DNA of 64,000 nt from DASQYE01 sp036389315 (GCA_036389315.1 DASVQF010000039.1:164331-228330); one strand, 5' to 3'. Counted from the first letter of the stretch, positions 45,205 to 56,238 are shown. Numbers and translations: made by a program. Notes: generated from the sequence alone by a model not told the origin.

Positions 45205-45245
45205 GGCCAACGGGGATGAAGTGTGAGCGTTGCTCCCCGTTGGCC
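45205..45245 (-). terminator. Terminator after the second TonB receptor gene
   Basis: GGCCAACGGGG (45205-45215) pairs perfectly with CCCCGTTGGCC (45235-45245), 19-base loop. It lies 17 bases after the receptor stop on the minus strand. Confidence 0.75.
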
Positions 45246-45262
45246 TTGGTGATCTGCGGCCT

Positions 45263-47983
45263 CTAAAAGATCAGGCGCGCGCCGAACTGGAACTGGCGTC
45301 CGGGGTCTGAGTTGGCGAGGCCGGCGATGGGCGTCAGAAAGGTGCTCGCGGGCGTCTGCGCAGTGCCGTAGATATTATTGAGCTTGATGAAATTGGAGCG
45401 GTTGAAGATATTGAACGCCTCGGCGCGCAATTCCAGCCGGACGTTTTCGGTGAGCGACACGCGCTTCGCATAGGAAGCGTCGAAGCTCGCCTGCATGGGC
45501 GTGCGGAAAGAGTTACGCGCCAGTCCCGCTGGACGATCTACCCTGTAGCCGTCGCCGTTCGTGTCGTCGCCCGTCAAGGGATTGATGGGCAGGCCCGATG
45601 CGAGCGTCGCGATAAAGGAGAGCTGCGATTTGAAAGGCAGCTCGACGAGGCCGTGAGCGACGAAGCGATGGCGCTGGTGAAAGTCGCTGGGCCCACGCTC
45701 TAAGTCGTAGCTCGCGCCGAACGTGTTCGGTATCCCTGTGTCCGGCTCGCCGAAAAACATCGCGTAGGTCAGAGCAGAGGAGTAAACATAATGGGCCTCG
45801 AACTGGAAGCGGCCGGCGAAGCGACGGATGAGCCCCAGGTCGAGCGCGTCGTAATTGCTCGACGAACTGTTCTCGATGACGGCTATCTTGTTGACGGCGA
45901 CGCCAGCGTAAGTCTGGAACGGGCGTGTGCGGCGCGACGGGGTAATAGCATTGATGTCGTTAACGCGCATCTGTTTCAAGGTGCGCGAGTGCAGCGCGTC
46001 GAACGTCAAAGTCCAGTCGTCGAAGAGCGTGCGCTGTAGGCCGAGCGAGAATTGCACGCTGTAGGGATTGAGCAATTCAGCGCCCGGCAGGTAGATGAAA
46101 TCACGCTTGACGGGCGTCGCTCCCACGGGCACGGCCGCGAGCGAATTGGGGAAGACCGGAAATCCCGGCTCGCCGAAACGGAACCTGTAAGTCGCCGTCG
46201 GCGACTCCACTCCCTGCAAGAGGAAGCGGCGCGTAATGTACATGTAGTATTGATCGTAGAAGACGCCAGCGCCGCCGCGCACGATGGTCTTGCCGTTGCC
46301 CGTCACGTCCCAGGCGAACCCGAGGCGCGGCGCGAAGTTGTTACGATCAGTCGTGATCGATTGGTACTCGTAGCGTAGCCCGAGGTTAGCCGTCAGGCGC
46401 GGCGTCACTCTCCAATTATCCTGAACGAAGACGGAAGCGAGCGTCTGCCCGTAGCGAACGAACCCGACGCCGAAGGTCTGCGTGTATTCCGTTCTGGGCC
46501 CCGGACTGGTCTCGCCTACGCCCAGGCGGTATTCGCCGAACTCCGTCGTGCTAAAGTCACGTACCTTCTGCCGCGCATAGTCGAAGCCGAACTTCAATTC
46601 ATGACGGCCATGTTGATAGGCAAGCTGGTCTGCGAACTGCCAGGTCTCGGCGCGTATCCAGGAATAAGCGGAGTTGCCTTCCGTGCTGATGTTCGGGCGC
46701 GTGATGATGACTTGCGGCGTGAGCGCGGCGCTCGAAGAGGGAATCCAGTTGACGTAGCTCAGGCGCGCTTCGTTCAGGAGCTTTGCTCCCAACATGACCC
46801 TGTCCGTTACTTGCGTGCCAGTGGATTGCGTGCGGCTCATCTGCGCCGCGCTCGGCTGCGTGAACCCGCTCACACGGTCGTTAGCGTTGTCGTTCTCTTC
46901 GCGGTTGCCGTTGAGCCTCAAAGAGACGGTGTGCGAATCCTTGAAGCTGTAATCGAAGCGCGCGAGCCCGGTGTGGCTACGGAAATGGCCCGTGTAGGTC
47001 GAAGGCGTAGGGGATTGGATGAAGGCTCCGCGCTCGGCGCGCGTCGCTTCGTAGCTAACGAAGAAGGTGGCGCGATCACTCAGCAGTGGGCCGCCAAGCG
47101 CGCCGCCGAATTGAGCGAACCGATTAGGCACGCGCAAGGAAGAGACGGGCGGCGCAGCCTGTAGACGGCTCGGCCGCAGGAAGAAGAAGGTCTGGCCGTG
47201 GAACTCCTTCGACCCGGCCTTCGTCACCGTGCTGATGATGCCTGCGCTTGAGCCGCCGTATTCCGCCGAATACTGGTTCGTCAAGACCTTGAACTCCTGC
47301 ACGGCAGAGAGCCCGACCTGCTGCTGCGGGGCGTTGGCGTTGATCGAATCGTAGTTGCTATTGCCGTCGAGCTTATAGAAGGTATGACGAAAAGAGTTGG
47401 CGTTGATGGAGAGCCGCGCGCTGGTGGAGCCGTCGCCGCCGAGGCCCCCTGTGTTGCGCACGTGCGGGTCTAAGAGCGCGAAGCGGTTGATGCTGCGCCC
47501 GTTCGAGGGCAGTTCGTTCACGCGCCGCGCATCTACGACCTGGCTTATCTCCGGCGCGTTCGTCACCACAGCAGGCGTCTCATCCGTGATCGTCACAGAC
47601 TCCTGAATCGCGCTCAGCTCAAGCCCGAAGTCCAGGTTCAGAGCGTCTCCCGAAACGAGCCTCACGCCGCTCTGGATTGATTGACGAAACCCTTCGGACT
47701 CGACTGTGACTTCGTAGGATGTGCCGGGCATGAGCCCGTAGATGGCGAAGCGGCCTTCCCCGTCCGTCAGTGCTTCGCGCTCGACCTGTATCGCTTCATT
47801 CCTGACCAGGACGCGAGCGCCAGCGACGGGGCTCTGGTTGCTTGCGGCCGTGACCTGGCCGCGTATGCCTGTCGTCGTTTCCGTTTGAGCCGAGACAGTG
47901 ACTTGAAAAAAGAGTCCGAGCACAAGCAGAAGCGTCGCGGCGCGAAAATGCGCCACAGCCTTCGGCGCAATATTGTCAGACAT
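45263..47983 (-). CDS. Oar-like TonB-dependent outer-membrane receptor
   Basis: 906 residues from the ATG at 47983, which has GGAG nine bases upstream; a TTG five codons earlier is less likely. After the signal peptide (AATLLLVLGLFFQVTVSAQ) comes a carboxypeptidase-regulatory-like domain (TGIRGQVTAASNQSPVAGARV), then a plug (VNELPSNGRSINRFALLDP, GGSSAGIISTVTKAGSKEFHG) and a barrel ending FQFGARLIF. It belongs to the same broad class as the receptor at 4662-8327 but is about 300 residues shorter and not closely alike. It is a single gene with a near-consensus promoter and a palindromic operator candidate. Substrate unknown. Confidence 0.92.
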   Translation of the reverse strand: MSDNIAPKAVAHFRAATLLLVLGLFFQVTVSAQTETTTGIRGQVTAASNQSPVAGARVLVRNEAIQVEREALTDGEGRFAIYGLMPGTSYEVTVESEGFRQSIQSGVRLVSGDALNLDFGLELSAIQESVTITDETPAVVTNAPEISQVVDARRVNELPSNGRSINRFALLDPHVRNTGGLGGDGSTSARLSINANSFRHTFYKLDGNSNYDSINANAPQQQVGLSAVQEFKVLTNQYSAEYGGSSAGIISTVTKAGSKEFHGQTFFFLRPSRLQAAPPVSSLRVPNRFAQFGGALGGPLLSDRATFFVSYEATRAERGAFIQSPTPSTYTGHFRSHTGLARFDYSFKDSHTVSLRLNGNREENDNANDRVSGFTQPSAAQMSRTQSTGTQVTDRVMLGAKLLNEARLSYVNWIPSSSAALTPQVIITRPNISTEGNSAYSWIRAETWQFADQLAYQHGRHELKFGFDYARQKVRDFSTTEFGEYRLGVGETSPGPRTEYTQTFGVGFVRYGQTLASVFVQDNWRVTPRLTANLGLRYEYQSITTDRNNFAPRLGFAWDVTGNGKTIVRGGAGVFYDQYYMYITRRFLLQGVESPTATYRFRFGEPGFPVFPNSLAAVPVGATPVKRDFIYLPGAELLNPYSVQFSLGLQRTLFDDWTLTFDALHSRTLKQMRVNDINAITPSRRTRPFQTYAGVAVNKIAVIENSSSSNYDALDLGLIRRFAGRFQFEAHYVYSSALTYAMFFGEPDTGIPNTFGASYDLERGPSDFHQRHRFVAHGLVELPFKSQLSFIATLASGLPINPLTGDDTNGDGYRVDRPAGLARNSFRTPMQASFDASYAKRVSLTENVRLELRAEAFNIFNRSNFIKLNNIYGTAQTPASTFLTPIAGLANSDPGRQFQFGARLIF

Positions 47984-48060
47984 GAGAGCGGTCTCCAATT
48001 AAAAAATAGCGTATGGACGTGCCTTAAATGCAGGAAGTCTTATCAAAGCTCTGTGTGTCA

Positions 48061-48083
48061 AAATTGAAATCGGTTTTCAATTT
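48061..48083. promoter_or_regulatory. Palindromic operator candidate upstream of the TonB receptor
   Basis: Perfect 9-bp inverted repeat AAATTGAAA-TCGGT-TTTCAATTT. It covers or touches the predicted transcription start (about 48087, minus strand), a position typical for repressors. The core TGAAA-N5-TTTCA recalls LacI-family half sites but has odd spacing. Confidence 0.6.
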
Positions 48084-48093
48084 CAACTCTCCG

Positions 48094-48122
48094 AGTATAG
48101 GAGCGGCGGCCTTGCCTGTCAA
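48094..48122 (-). promoter_or_regulatory. Near-consensus promoter of the TonB receptor gene
   Basis: Minus strand: TTGACA (48122-48117), 17-bp spacer, TATACT (48099-48094). The spacing is ideal. It directly precedes the palindrome at 48061-48083. Confidence 0.8.
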
Positions 48123-48135
48123 CAGAAATCTCCTC

Positions 48136-49110
48136 CTAAAGTGGGTCTTCCTGCTCGCCGCACAGAATCGCTGCGGCGAGCAGCGGGATCATCAGCTCGT
48201 GATGGCCTGTGAGGTTGTAGCCGCGCCCGGCCCCGTCGGCCGTTGGACGATGCACGACGTTAGTGAGCGGGCGATATTGTTGAATGAAGTCCAGGTTGGC
48301 TGTCGTGAAGTCTGCGAGCGGGTGGCCGAGGTTGCGCACGAGCGTCACGGCCTTGAGGAATATTTCCGGCAGAATGACTGCGGAGCCAATGTTCAGGTAG
48401 ACGCCGCCGCCGTCCATGCGCCGCACCAGCTCCGCCAGCAGGCGAAAGTCCGTGTGCGTCGTCGCGCCGAGCGATGCTCCGTCCACGTTCCTATGAAAGT
48501 GGGCGATGTCCGCGCCGATGACCAAGTGCGCGGTGAAGGGCACTCGCATCTCGTAAGCGGCGCAGAGCAGCGAATGATCTTTGTGCGCGGGCCCAAGCGT
48601 CAGAAGCTCTCGGCCCATAGCTTCGCCCAAGCCTATCCGGTCACGCGCGCCGCTGCGGGCCGCTTCGTTCAAAAGCCTGCCCGTCTCCTCGGCCGCGCCG
48701 AACGCGCCCGCGCCGAGCGTCGCGTCCACGTCCTCCGAAGTCGAGCCGACCATAGCTATCTCTGCGTCATGCACGAGCACGGAGCCGTTGGCGACAATCC
48801 CCGACACGTACCCGCGCCGCATAAGGTCAGCGATCACCGGAGCCAATCCTGTTTTGATGACGTGGCCGCCGATGCCCCAGAGGACGGGTTTGCGAAGCGC
48901 GCGAGCGCGCCGTATCTGCGCGGCCAGCTCGCGCAAAGAGTTGACGGCCAGGATACCGGGCAGCGAGCGAAGAAAATCTCCGAGCGACGCGTCCGCCTCG
49001 ACAGGCCGCGCGAAATCACTGACCGTCACCTTGCTCTGGCGCGAGGCGAGCGGATAGGTCTTTACCTCTTCCAGGCTGAGCGGCCTGAGATCATCTTCGT
49101 ATCTGGACAC
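48136..49110 (-). CDS. Conserved-looking cytosolic protein of unknown function
   Basis: 324 residues without signal or membrane segments. It reads as a compact alpha/beta protein with Rossmann-like strands: PVLWGIGGHVIKTGLAPVIA, GIVANGSVLVHDAEIAMVGS (then TSEDVD), FTAHLVIGADIAHFH, VYLNIGSAVILPEIFLKA. There is a faint likeness to deoxyhypusine-synthase-type folds (GxxxVHD, xSEDV), not strong enough for a name. The start at 49110 gives a full N-terminus. It lies 14 bp upstream of the TonB receptor's -35, so it is not part of the same unit. Its own extended -10 candidate (TGATATACT, 49173-49165) overlaps the duplicated uvrA 3' end. Confidence 0.75.
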   Translation of the reverse strand: MSRYEDDLRPLSLEEVKTYPLASRQSKVTVSDFARPVEADASLGDFLRSLPGILAVNSLRELAAQIRRARALRKPVLWGIGGHVIKTGLAPVIADLMRRGYVSGIVANGSVLVHDAEIAMVGSTSEDVDATLGAGAFGAAEETGRLLNEAARSGARDRIGLGEAMGRELLTLGPAHKDHSLLCAAYEMRVPFTAHLVIGADIAHFHRNVDGASLGATTHTDFRLLAELVRRMDGGGVYLNIGSAVILPEIFLKAVTLVRNLGHPLADFTTANLDFIQQYRPLTNVVHRPTADGAGRGYNLTGHHELMIPLLAAAILCGEQEDPL

Positions 49111-49166
49111 GACGCCTAAAGCTACCTTCCCTGTCGCTGCCCGGCAAGTGTTAGAACGCCGCGCAG

Positions 49167-49190
49167 TATATCACGCGATCTTCTTCGGGC
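49167..49190. repeat. 24-bp direct repeat, distal copy of the uvrA 3' end
   Basis: Identical to 49678-49701, where the same bases encode the last six codons and stop of uvrA (minus strand). This copy lies outside any gene, on the far side of the toxin-antitoxin pair. Confidence 0.9.
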
Positions 49191-49199
49191 TTTCCTAAG

Positions 49200-49454
49200 C
49201 TAGTTATAAAACTCGCTGCGATGGCCGACTCTGATAATGGTCACTTCACGGGACGTGTCGTCTATGATGTAGCCGATGCGCCAGTCGCCGACACGAATGC
49301 GCCATACGTGTTCTTCACTTTTGACTTTGATGGCTCCGGCTGGACGTGGATCAGAGCCGAGCGCGAGAATAGCTGTTACGATACGATTCTTGATTGGCCG
49401 GTCGAGTCGCTTTAGCTCACGCTCGGCGCGTGAGGTGATGTCAACTCTATACAT
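49200..49454 (-). CDS. RelE/ParE-family toxin
   Basis: 84 residues, the normal size for RelE-type mRNA interferases or ParE-like toxins. MYRVDITSRAERELKRLDRP and KNRIVTAILALGSDPRP form the two N-terminal helices, followed by the beta-sheet VWRIRVGDWRIGYIIDD and the conserved C-terminal TIIRVGHRSEFYN. The Arg/Tyr/His-type catalytic residues of RelE-like proteins are plausible (Arg in WRIRVGDWRIGY, His-Arg in VGHR). It overlaps the antitoxin gene by 8 bp, downstream of it, the usual order. RelE toxins cut mRNA in the ribosome; this is family knowledge. The gene pair sits between two exact repeats of the uvrA 3' end. Confidence 0.92.
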   Translation of the reverse strand: MYRVDITSRAERELKRLDRPIKNRIVTAILALGSDPRPAGAIKVKSEEHVWRIRVGDWRIGYIIDDTSREVTIIRVGHRSEFYN

Positions 49455-49644
49455 CTATCTCACCGTCAGAGCGTAATTCCTCCAAGACCTCTGCGAAAGG
49501 GCGGCGCGGTTCATGCTGGCTCTCGCGGGCGACGCGACCGAGATGCAAATCTTCCAACATCTCTTCGTATTCTTCAATCGGAAGAATCACGTCTGTCCTG
49601 TTGCCCTTGGCGTCGGTGATGAACTTCACTTCTTTGGACATCAT
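49447..49644 (-). CDS. Antitoxin of the RelE-type pair
   Basis: 65 residues: MMSKEVKFITDAKGNRTDVI forms an N-terminal beta-strand and DNA-binding type region, LPIEEYEEMLEDLHLGRVAR is the helix seen in Phd/YefM or RelB-like antitoxins, and the acidic C-terminal tail (FAEVLEELRSDGEIDV) would wrap the toxin. GGGAG lies five to eight bases before the two adjacent ATG codons. It overlaps the toxin gene by 8 bp, implying translational coupling. Likely autorepresses its own promoter with the toxin. The upstream 30 bp run directly into the uvrA stop region. Confidence 0.9.
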   Translation of the reverse strand: MMSKEVKFITDAKGNRTDVILPIEEYEEMLEDLHLGRVARESQHEPRRPFAEVLEELRSDGEIDV

Positions 49645-49681
49645 TCTTTCTCCCGGGAAGGGTTCTCTGATGTGGATTATA

Positions 49682-52552
<2,871 letters not shown>

Positions 52553-52679
52553 GACTTAAATCATCTTGCGCCCATACAGATGATAGTTTGGCGGGGCGCA
52601 GAAACCATGATTGTAGCCGAGCGCAGGGCGACGGGCAAGTTGGGCCAAGATTAAATCTTGCTGGCGCGAAAACGCGTGA

Positions 52680-52685
52680 ATTATA
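52680..52685 (-). promoter_or_regulatory. -10 element of uvrA
   Basis: Perfect TATAAT on the minus strand, about 128 bp before the uvrA ATG. No good -35. The following sequence CACGCGTTTTCGCG..AAGATT resembles that after the -10 of the DksA-like gene. Confidence 0.45.
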
Positions 52686-52734
52686 GGCGCTTTCCGCAAG
52701 CAACCCTTTCGTCCTCGGTTGCCCGACCTCTATC

Positions 52735-52764
52735 TTGACATGCCTTGTCAGTGAGACCTACACT
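52735..52764 (+). promoter_or_regulatory. Promoter of pgsA
   Basis: TTGACA (52735-52740), 18-bp spacer, TACACT (52759-52764), about 84 bp before the predicted start codon. Confidence 0.6.
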
Positions 52765-52847
52765 CGCGGCCGGGAGAAACTTTCATTTTTCATGGCGAGG
52801 CCGCGCAAACCCCGAAGGGTCGAAGCTGGGTTTTTCTAGAGGGTGTC

Positions 52848-53597
52848 TTGAGCTTGAATCTTCCAAACGCGCTGACGCTGTTGCGCATCTTCATAGTGCC
52901 GTTCCTCGTCGCGGTGCTGCTCACGCCGATGGCCGAAAACTGGTTCGGCGTCCCGCGCCACATCCTCGGCGTCTCGATCTTTCTGGCCGCCGCGCTGACG
53001 GACTTTCTGGACGGCCGCATAGCGCGCCGACGCAACCAGGTCTCGCGCCTGGGCCAACTCCTAGACCCGATAGCGGACAAGCTGCTGATCTCGGCCGCGC
53101 TGATCTCGCTGGTCGAAAACCGCCTCGCCCCGGCCTGGGCCGTCGTCATCATCATCGGGCGCGAGTTCGCCGTCTCGGGCCTGCGCTCGATTGCTGCGGG
53201 CGACGGTGTGGTGATCGCTGCTTCGCGCATGGGGAAATTCAAGATGGCCGCGCAGGTCGTCTCCGTCGCCCTGCTGATCGTATCGAGCGCCAAGGGCGCG
53301 CCGCCCGTGCAGAATTTCGGGCGCGCATTTCCGGCGATTCAATTCTGGACTGTGCCGGAATTGCGTCTCGCTCTCAATCACCTGTTCGGCGTGGGCGCGA
53401 CCACTCCGACGGACTGGCAGGTGTTGCTCTACACCCTGGGCCGCGCGACGTTGTGGGTCGTCGTGCTCTCGGCCTTCCTCTCGATGTATGAATACTTCCG
53501 GGCCTTCTACCTGAGCGAAAAGCAGCGCCGCGCACGGGCCGTAGAGGCATCGCGCACGGGCGCAACAGCGGTCAGTAATCCGAGCCGCGCGACCTGA
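52848..53597 (+). CDS. pgsA: CDP-diacylglycerol-glycerol-3-phosphate 3-phosphatidyltransferase
   Basis: Makes phosphatidylglycerol phosphate in the inner membrane, the committed step to phosphatidylglycerol and cardiolipin. 249 residues. The CDP-alcohol phosphotransferase motif is complete: DFLDGRIARRRNQVSRLGQL followed by LDPIADK (D-G-x2-A-R-x8-G-x3-D-x3-D), with about five to six membrane helices (LRIFIVPFLVAVLL, WAVVIIIGREFAV and others). The start is a TTG at 52848 with AGAGGG just upstream; the family begins close to NLPNALTLLRI, so this start is well placed. A central insert (about 150-190) is longer than in E. coli PgsA. Confidence 0.93.
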   Translation: MSLNLPNALTLLRIFIVPFLVAVLLTPMAENWFGVPRHILGVSIFLAAALTDFLDGRIARRRNQVSRLGQLLDPIADKLLISAALISLVENRLAPAWAVVIIIGREFAVSGLRSIAAGDGVVIAASRMGKFKMAAQVVSVALLIVSSAKGAPPVQNFGRAFPAIQFWTVPELRLALNHLFGVGATTPTDWQVLLYTLGRATLWVVVLSAFLSMYEYFRAFYLSEKQRRARAVEASRTGATAVSNPSRAT

Positions 53598-53640
53598 GCG
53601 TCAGGCCGCTTTACTCATTAATAAAGCAGGCTGAAAATTT

Positions 53641-53680
53641 CAGAGCCGGTCGGGCTCATAGCGCGACCGGCTCTGTTTGT
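53641..53680. terminator. Bidirectional terminator between pgsA and the next gene
   Basis: CAGAGCCGGTCG (53641-53652) pairs perfectly with CGACCGGCTCTG (53664-53675), followed by TTTGT. It lies between two convergent genes. Confidence 0.85.
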
Positions 53681-53700
53681 ATTGAGGATGAGAGACTCGG

Positions 53701-54828
53701 CTATTGCAGCTCTACGTAGTCGCCCGTGTGTATCTCTTGCGCAACACGCGTGATGACGGCCGTCGCCGTGCGCCCCTGGACTGTGAGGACGACTATCTCG
53801 CCGACGACCTTGCGCGGCATCTCTGGGCGACGCCCCCGTATCTCTTTGGTCGTCAACGGGCGGTTGAAGAAGCCTGCGTCGTTCGGGTCTTTCGGACGCT
53901 TGGCCTGGTTGGAGAACTTGCCGCCCTGTCGGCGGTCGCTCTCAAAGCCACGGCTGCTGTTGCGCGCGATCTCTTCGTTCTCGATGTTGGTCAGGAGGTT
54001 GCCCGTGCCGACGGGACGATAGACGGTCAGGTAATCGCCCGACTTGATGCGGTCTTCGCTGCCGAGGTCTATGTAGACGATCTGGTTCCTGCTGAGCATC
54101 TCCTGGCCGTCGCGCGCGAGCACAATCCGGCCCTGCTGTTTGCCGCTCGGGTTGCTGAAATGATCGAGCGTGACTTCCGTGCGGGCGACGGGAGAGGTGC
54201 GGCGCGGCACTGCCCTCAGCAGGTCGCCGAGCATGATCGTCTCGCAGGCGTTCGTCACCTGCGCGACCGAGACGCGCTCCTTCACGTCCGTTACTCGCAG
54301 TTGGCCCAACTCCTGTGTGAAGACGCCGAGGCCCCCCTCCTTCTTCGTAAACTTTGAATCGAAGGGGCCGCGCGGCCGCACGACCGAGAAGGTCTGGCCC
54401 ACGCGCACGCCTTGCTGAGCGCCGGCGTTGATAAAGACGAAATCGCCCCTGCTAAAGATACGCTGCGTGTCCTCATGTTCGCCGCCGACGACCTCCAGGT
54501 CGATGACGACGGGCTCGGACTGTATGAAGCCTGCGCAATATAGCTCGGTCTCGCCAGCGGCGAGCGGAGCGCCCCGCTGCTCCTGCGGCAGCATGACGGT
54601 CGGCCTCGCGGGCTGTCTTTGCTGCGGCTGCTGTTGCGTGACGCTCTGCGAGAGAGCGGGCTCGGCGGTCTGAGCGCCTGCTCCGCTCGCCCATCCACAG
54701 GCGAGAACAAGGAGCGAAGCCCACAGGCTACGGGAAGCAAAGTTGATGGTACGCAAGAGAAGTCTCCTTCGGAATAGTTTGGCGACTGGAAGAGTCAATG
54801 TTCGGCAGAAACGTTTCGGTAAGAGCAA
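53701..54828 (-). CDS. Secreted protein with FlgT-C-like beta domains
   Basis: 375 residues if the first ATG is used; the signal segment SLWASLLVLACGWASGAGA starts near residue 33, so a later start is possible. After a Gln/Pro-rich linker come two similar beta modules: DFVFINAGAQQGVRVGQTFSV with VAQVTNACETIMLGD, and QIVYIDLGSEDRIKSGDYLTVYRP with GEIVVLTVQGRTATAVI. The pattern 'v-x-i-n-x-G-x-x-x-G-v-x-x-G-d-x-f-x-v' is like the C-terminal domain of FlgT and related envelope proteins. No flagellar genes are near, so this is a domain resemblance, not a function. A TTGACG/TAGGAT promoter lies upstream. Confidence 0.7.
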   Translation of the reverse strand: MLLPKRFCRTLTLPVAKLFRRRLLLRTINFASRSLWASLLVLACGWASGAGAQTAEPALSQSVTQQQPQQRQPARPTVMLPQEQRGAPLAAGETELYCAGFIQSEPVVIDLEVVGGEHEDTQRIFSRGDFVFINAGAQQGVRVGQTFSVVRPRGPFDSKFTKKEGGLGVFTQELGQLRVTDVKERVSVAQVTNACETIMLGDLLRAVPRRTSPVARTEVTLDHFSNPSGKQQGRIVLARDGQEMLSRNQIVYIDLGSEDRIKSGDYLTVYRPVGTGNLLTNIENEEIARNSSRGFESDRRQGGKFSNQAKRPKDPNDAGFFNRPLTTKEIRGRRPEMPRKVVGEIVVLTVQGRTATAVITRVAQEIHTGDYVELQ

Positions 54829-54877
54829 GCGGGTGTCGGACTGAAGGGAGCACGAGCCCCGCTTGTGGGCAATATCA

Positions 54878-54907
54878 ATCCTACTGCGCTCGGAGAGAAG
54901 GCGTCAA
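54878..54907 (-). promoter_or_regulatory. Promoter of the FlgT-C-like protein gene
   Basis: Minus strand: TTGACG (54907-54902), 18-bp spacer, TAGGAT (54883-54878), about 50 bp before the ATG. Confidence 0.55.
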
Positions 54908-54997
54908 CAGATTTCTTCTGTAAGCCTTAAGGGCCCAAACGTGCGGGGCTCAAGCGACGCCTGGGCCAAGGCCAGGCAGCGCGCTTCTTATCATAAT

Positions 54998-55027
54998 TTG
55001 CCTTTGCCCGAAGCTGTTTGGTAGTAT
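54998..55027 (+). promoter_or_regulatory. Promoter candidate for tRNA-Thr(UGU)
   Basis: TTGCCT (54998-55003), 18-bp spacer, TAGTAT (55022-55027), about 38 bp before the tRNA. It would be the promoter of the ancestral tRNA-tuf operon. Confidence 0.45.
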
Positions 55028-55065
55028 CGGCCTGCTACCGCGAGAGACAGGTAAGCCACATTCGA

Positions 55066-55140
55066 GCCGGTGTAGCTCAGGGGTAGAGCGGCAGTTTTGT
55101 AAACTGCGGGTCGGGGGTTCAAATCCCTCCACCGGCTCCA
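55066..55140 (+). tRNA. tRNA-Thr (anticodon UGU)
   Basis: Acceptor GCCGGTG/CACCGGC, D arm GCTCAGGGGTAGAGC, anticodon stem GCAGT/ACTGC with loop TTTGTAA (anticodon TGT in DNA), T arm GGGGGTTCAAATCCCTC, CCA encoded. In E. coli this tRNA heads the thrU-tyrU-glyT-thrT-tufB operon. Here the next members are 8 kb downstream, and its 3' half is duplicated at 60285-60330. Confidence 0.97.
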
Positions 55141-55141
55141 A
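55096..55141 (+). repeat. Attachment-site-like repeat, left copy (tRNA-Thr 3' half)
   Basis: 46 bp, from the anticodon loop to one base past CCA, identical to 60285-60330. Typical of tRNA-targeted integration, where the element restores the tRNA 3' end. Confidence 0.85.
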
Positions 55142-55157
55142 CAAAATCAATAAGTTA

Positions 55158-55180
55158 GGGCATCCACGGTGGATGCCCTT
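55158..55180 (+). terminator. Terminator after tRNA-Thr(UGU)
   Basis: GGGCATCCAC (55158-55167) pairs with GTGGATGCCC (55169-55178), tight loop, followed by TTTC. A diverged copy (AAAGGGCAT.../ATGCCCTTT, 60344-60370) follows the right repeat copy. Confidence 0.65.
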
Positions 55181-55399
55181 TCGAGCTTTGTGTGCCTATA
55201 GTGTGCCAACTTCAGCGCGGAAGATTTAAGAGCGAATTCCACAAAGGAATCTTTCCATAGAATTATGCTCTGCCTCAGAGCAAGCATTGAATTTCGCTGC
55301 GGATAGCGGTAAAAGTCGCCTTTGGTGCGATTAGGCCGCACGGAGCGGTAATTTAGATTCTATAGCTTGATTAGACCGCTGGTGGTAGTCTAATAGTAG

Positions 55400-55483
55400 T
55401 TAGAAACCGCCTGGAAGTTGCGACACAATGGCAAGCAGGAAAGCTCTGCTGAGCTATTGTGCCGCAACCGAGAGGCGGTCTAA
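55400..55483. ncRNA. 84-nt highly structured hairpin, candidate RNA or MITE-like element
   Basis: Nested pairings: TTAGA (55400-55404)/TCTAA (55479-55483), ACCGCCT (55406-55412)/AGGCGGT (55473-55479, sharing one base), GTTGCGACACAATGGC (55417-55432)/GCTATTGTGCCGCAAC (55453-55468, two mismatches that are G-U in RNA), and AGCAG/CTGCT around a 7-base loop. It lies at the left end of the island with no gene over it. Could be a regulatory RNA, a transposable hairpin, or a recombination site. Confidence 0.45.
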
Positions 55484-55548
55484 CAAGGGGATCAACCGGA
55501 CGCGGGTGAGCATACCTGTTATGCAAGACTTGGCTGTGGCGCAGTTGA

Positions 55549-56166
55549 ATGCGCGCCGGTTATCCCCGAGACCTGGACATTCGCTGCATCCGTCTCGTTC
55601 CATATCACGATAACGGACGCGTGCTAATAGATGTGCAACAAGTCATTCCCCTTCCTGAAGCAGCAGAGTATCAAATTCAAATCAGGGAAAAAGAACAGAA
55701 AGAGCGTCAGGAGCGGGTCGAGCGAACCCCTTTACGCACTTTCTGGACGAACCTTCTCGCTCTAGGCGAGGGGAAAACCACGCTGCATGAAAGGATGACG
55801 CCGCACCAGCGCGACTACATGAGCACGAGTGCAGGCGTAAGCGGCCTTTTGTTCGGGTATGTCGTGGCTTGGCACAACAGCCGCGTCGAACTTTATATTG
55901 ATCGTGGAGAGGTTACAACCAACAAAAGAATCTACGACGAACTGCTCTCGCACAAAGATGAGATCGAAGCCGTCTTTGGAGAGCCTTTATCATGGCAGCG
56001 GCTTGAAACTAAGCGAGCATGTAGAATTGCCTACGAATTTTCGCTCGGCGGCTATAAAGATGATGAAGCGAACTGGCAAACAATCCAAACCGCAATGATT
56101 GATGCAATGGTTCGTCTTGAAAGAGCACTGTCGCCGTTCATCGCGAAGTTGACGCGCACCAAGTAG
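55549..56166 (+). pseudogene. Truncated DUF4268 protein (nuclease-associated)
   Basis: 205 residues that match the C-terminal half of DUF4268 proteins as I remember them: DLDIRCIRLVPYHDNGRVLI, DVQQVIPLPEAAEYQIQIRE, FWTNLLALGEG, SAGVSGLLFGYVV, VELYIDRGEVTTNKRIYDEL, WQRLETKRACRIAYEFSLGG. Full-length members carry an N-terminal PD-(D/E)xK-type nuclease-like domain that is absent here. The frame starts right after a TGA, and an upstream stretch in another frame (AVAQLNA) would fit the missing join, so both truncation and a frameshift seem to have occurred. A shortened but still translated protein cannot be excluded. Confidence 0.65.
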
Positions 56167-56238
56167 TTGAGCCGCGGCTCAGTTGTAATAGTCAGTACTT
56201 AATCTGACCATTACATCTGAATATAGCGTAAAATTTTC

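Noticed and set aside
55478..55524. Integron attC-like sequence (GTCTAACAAGGGGATCAACC and a later GTTATGC)
   Set aside because: The left part resembles attC starts, but the two ends do not fold into the attC stem and no integron integrase is present.
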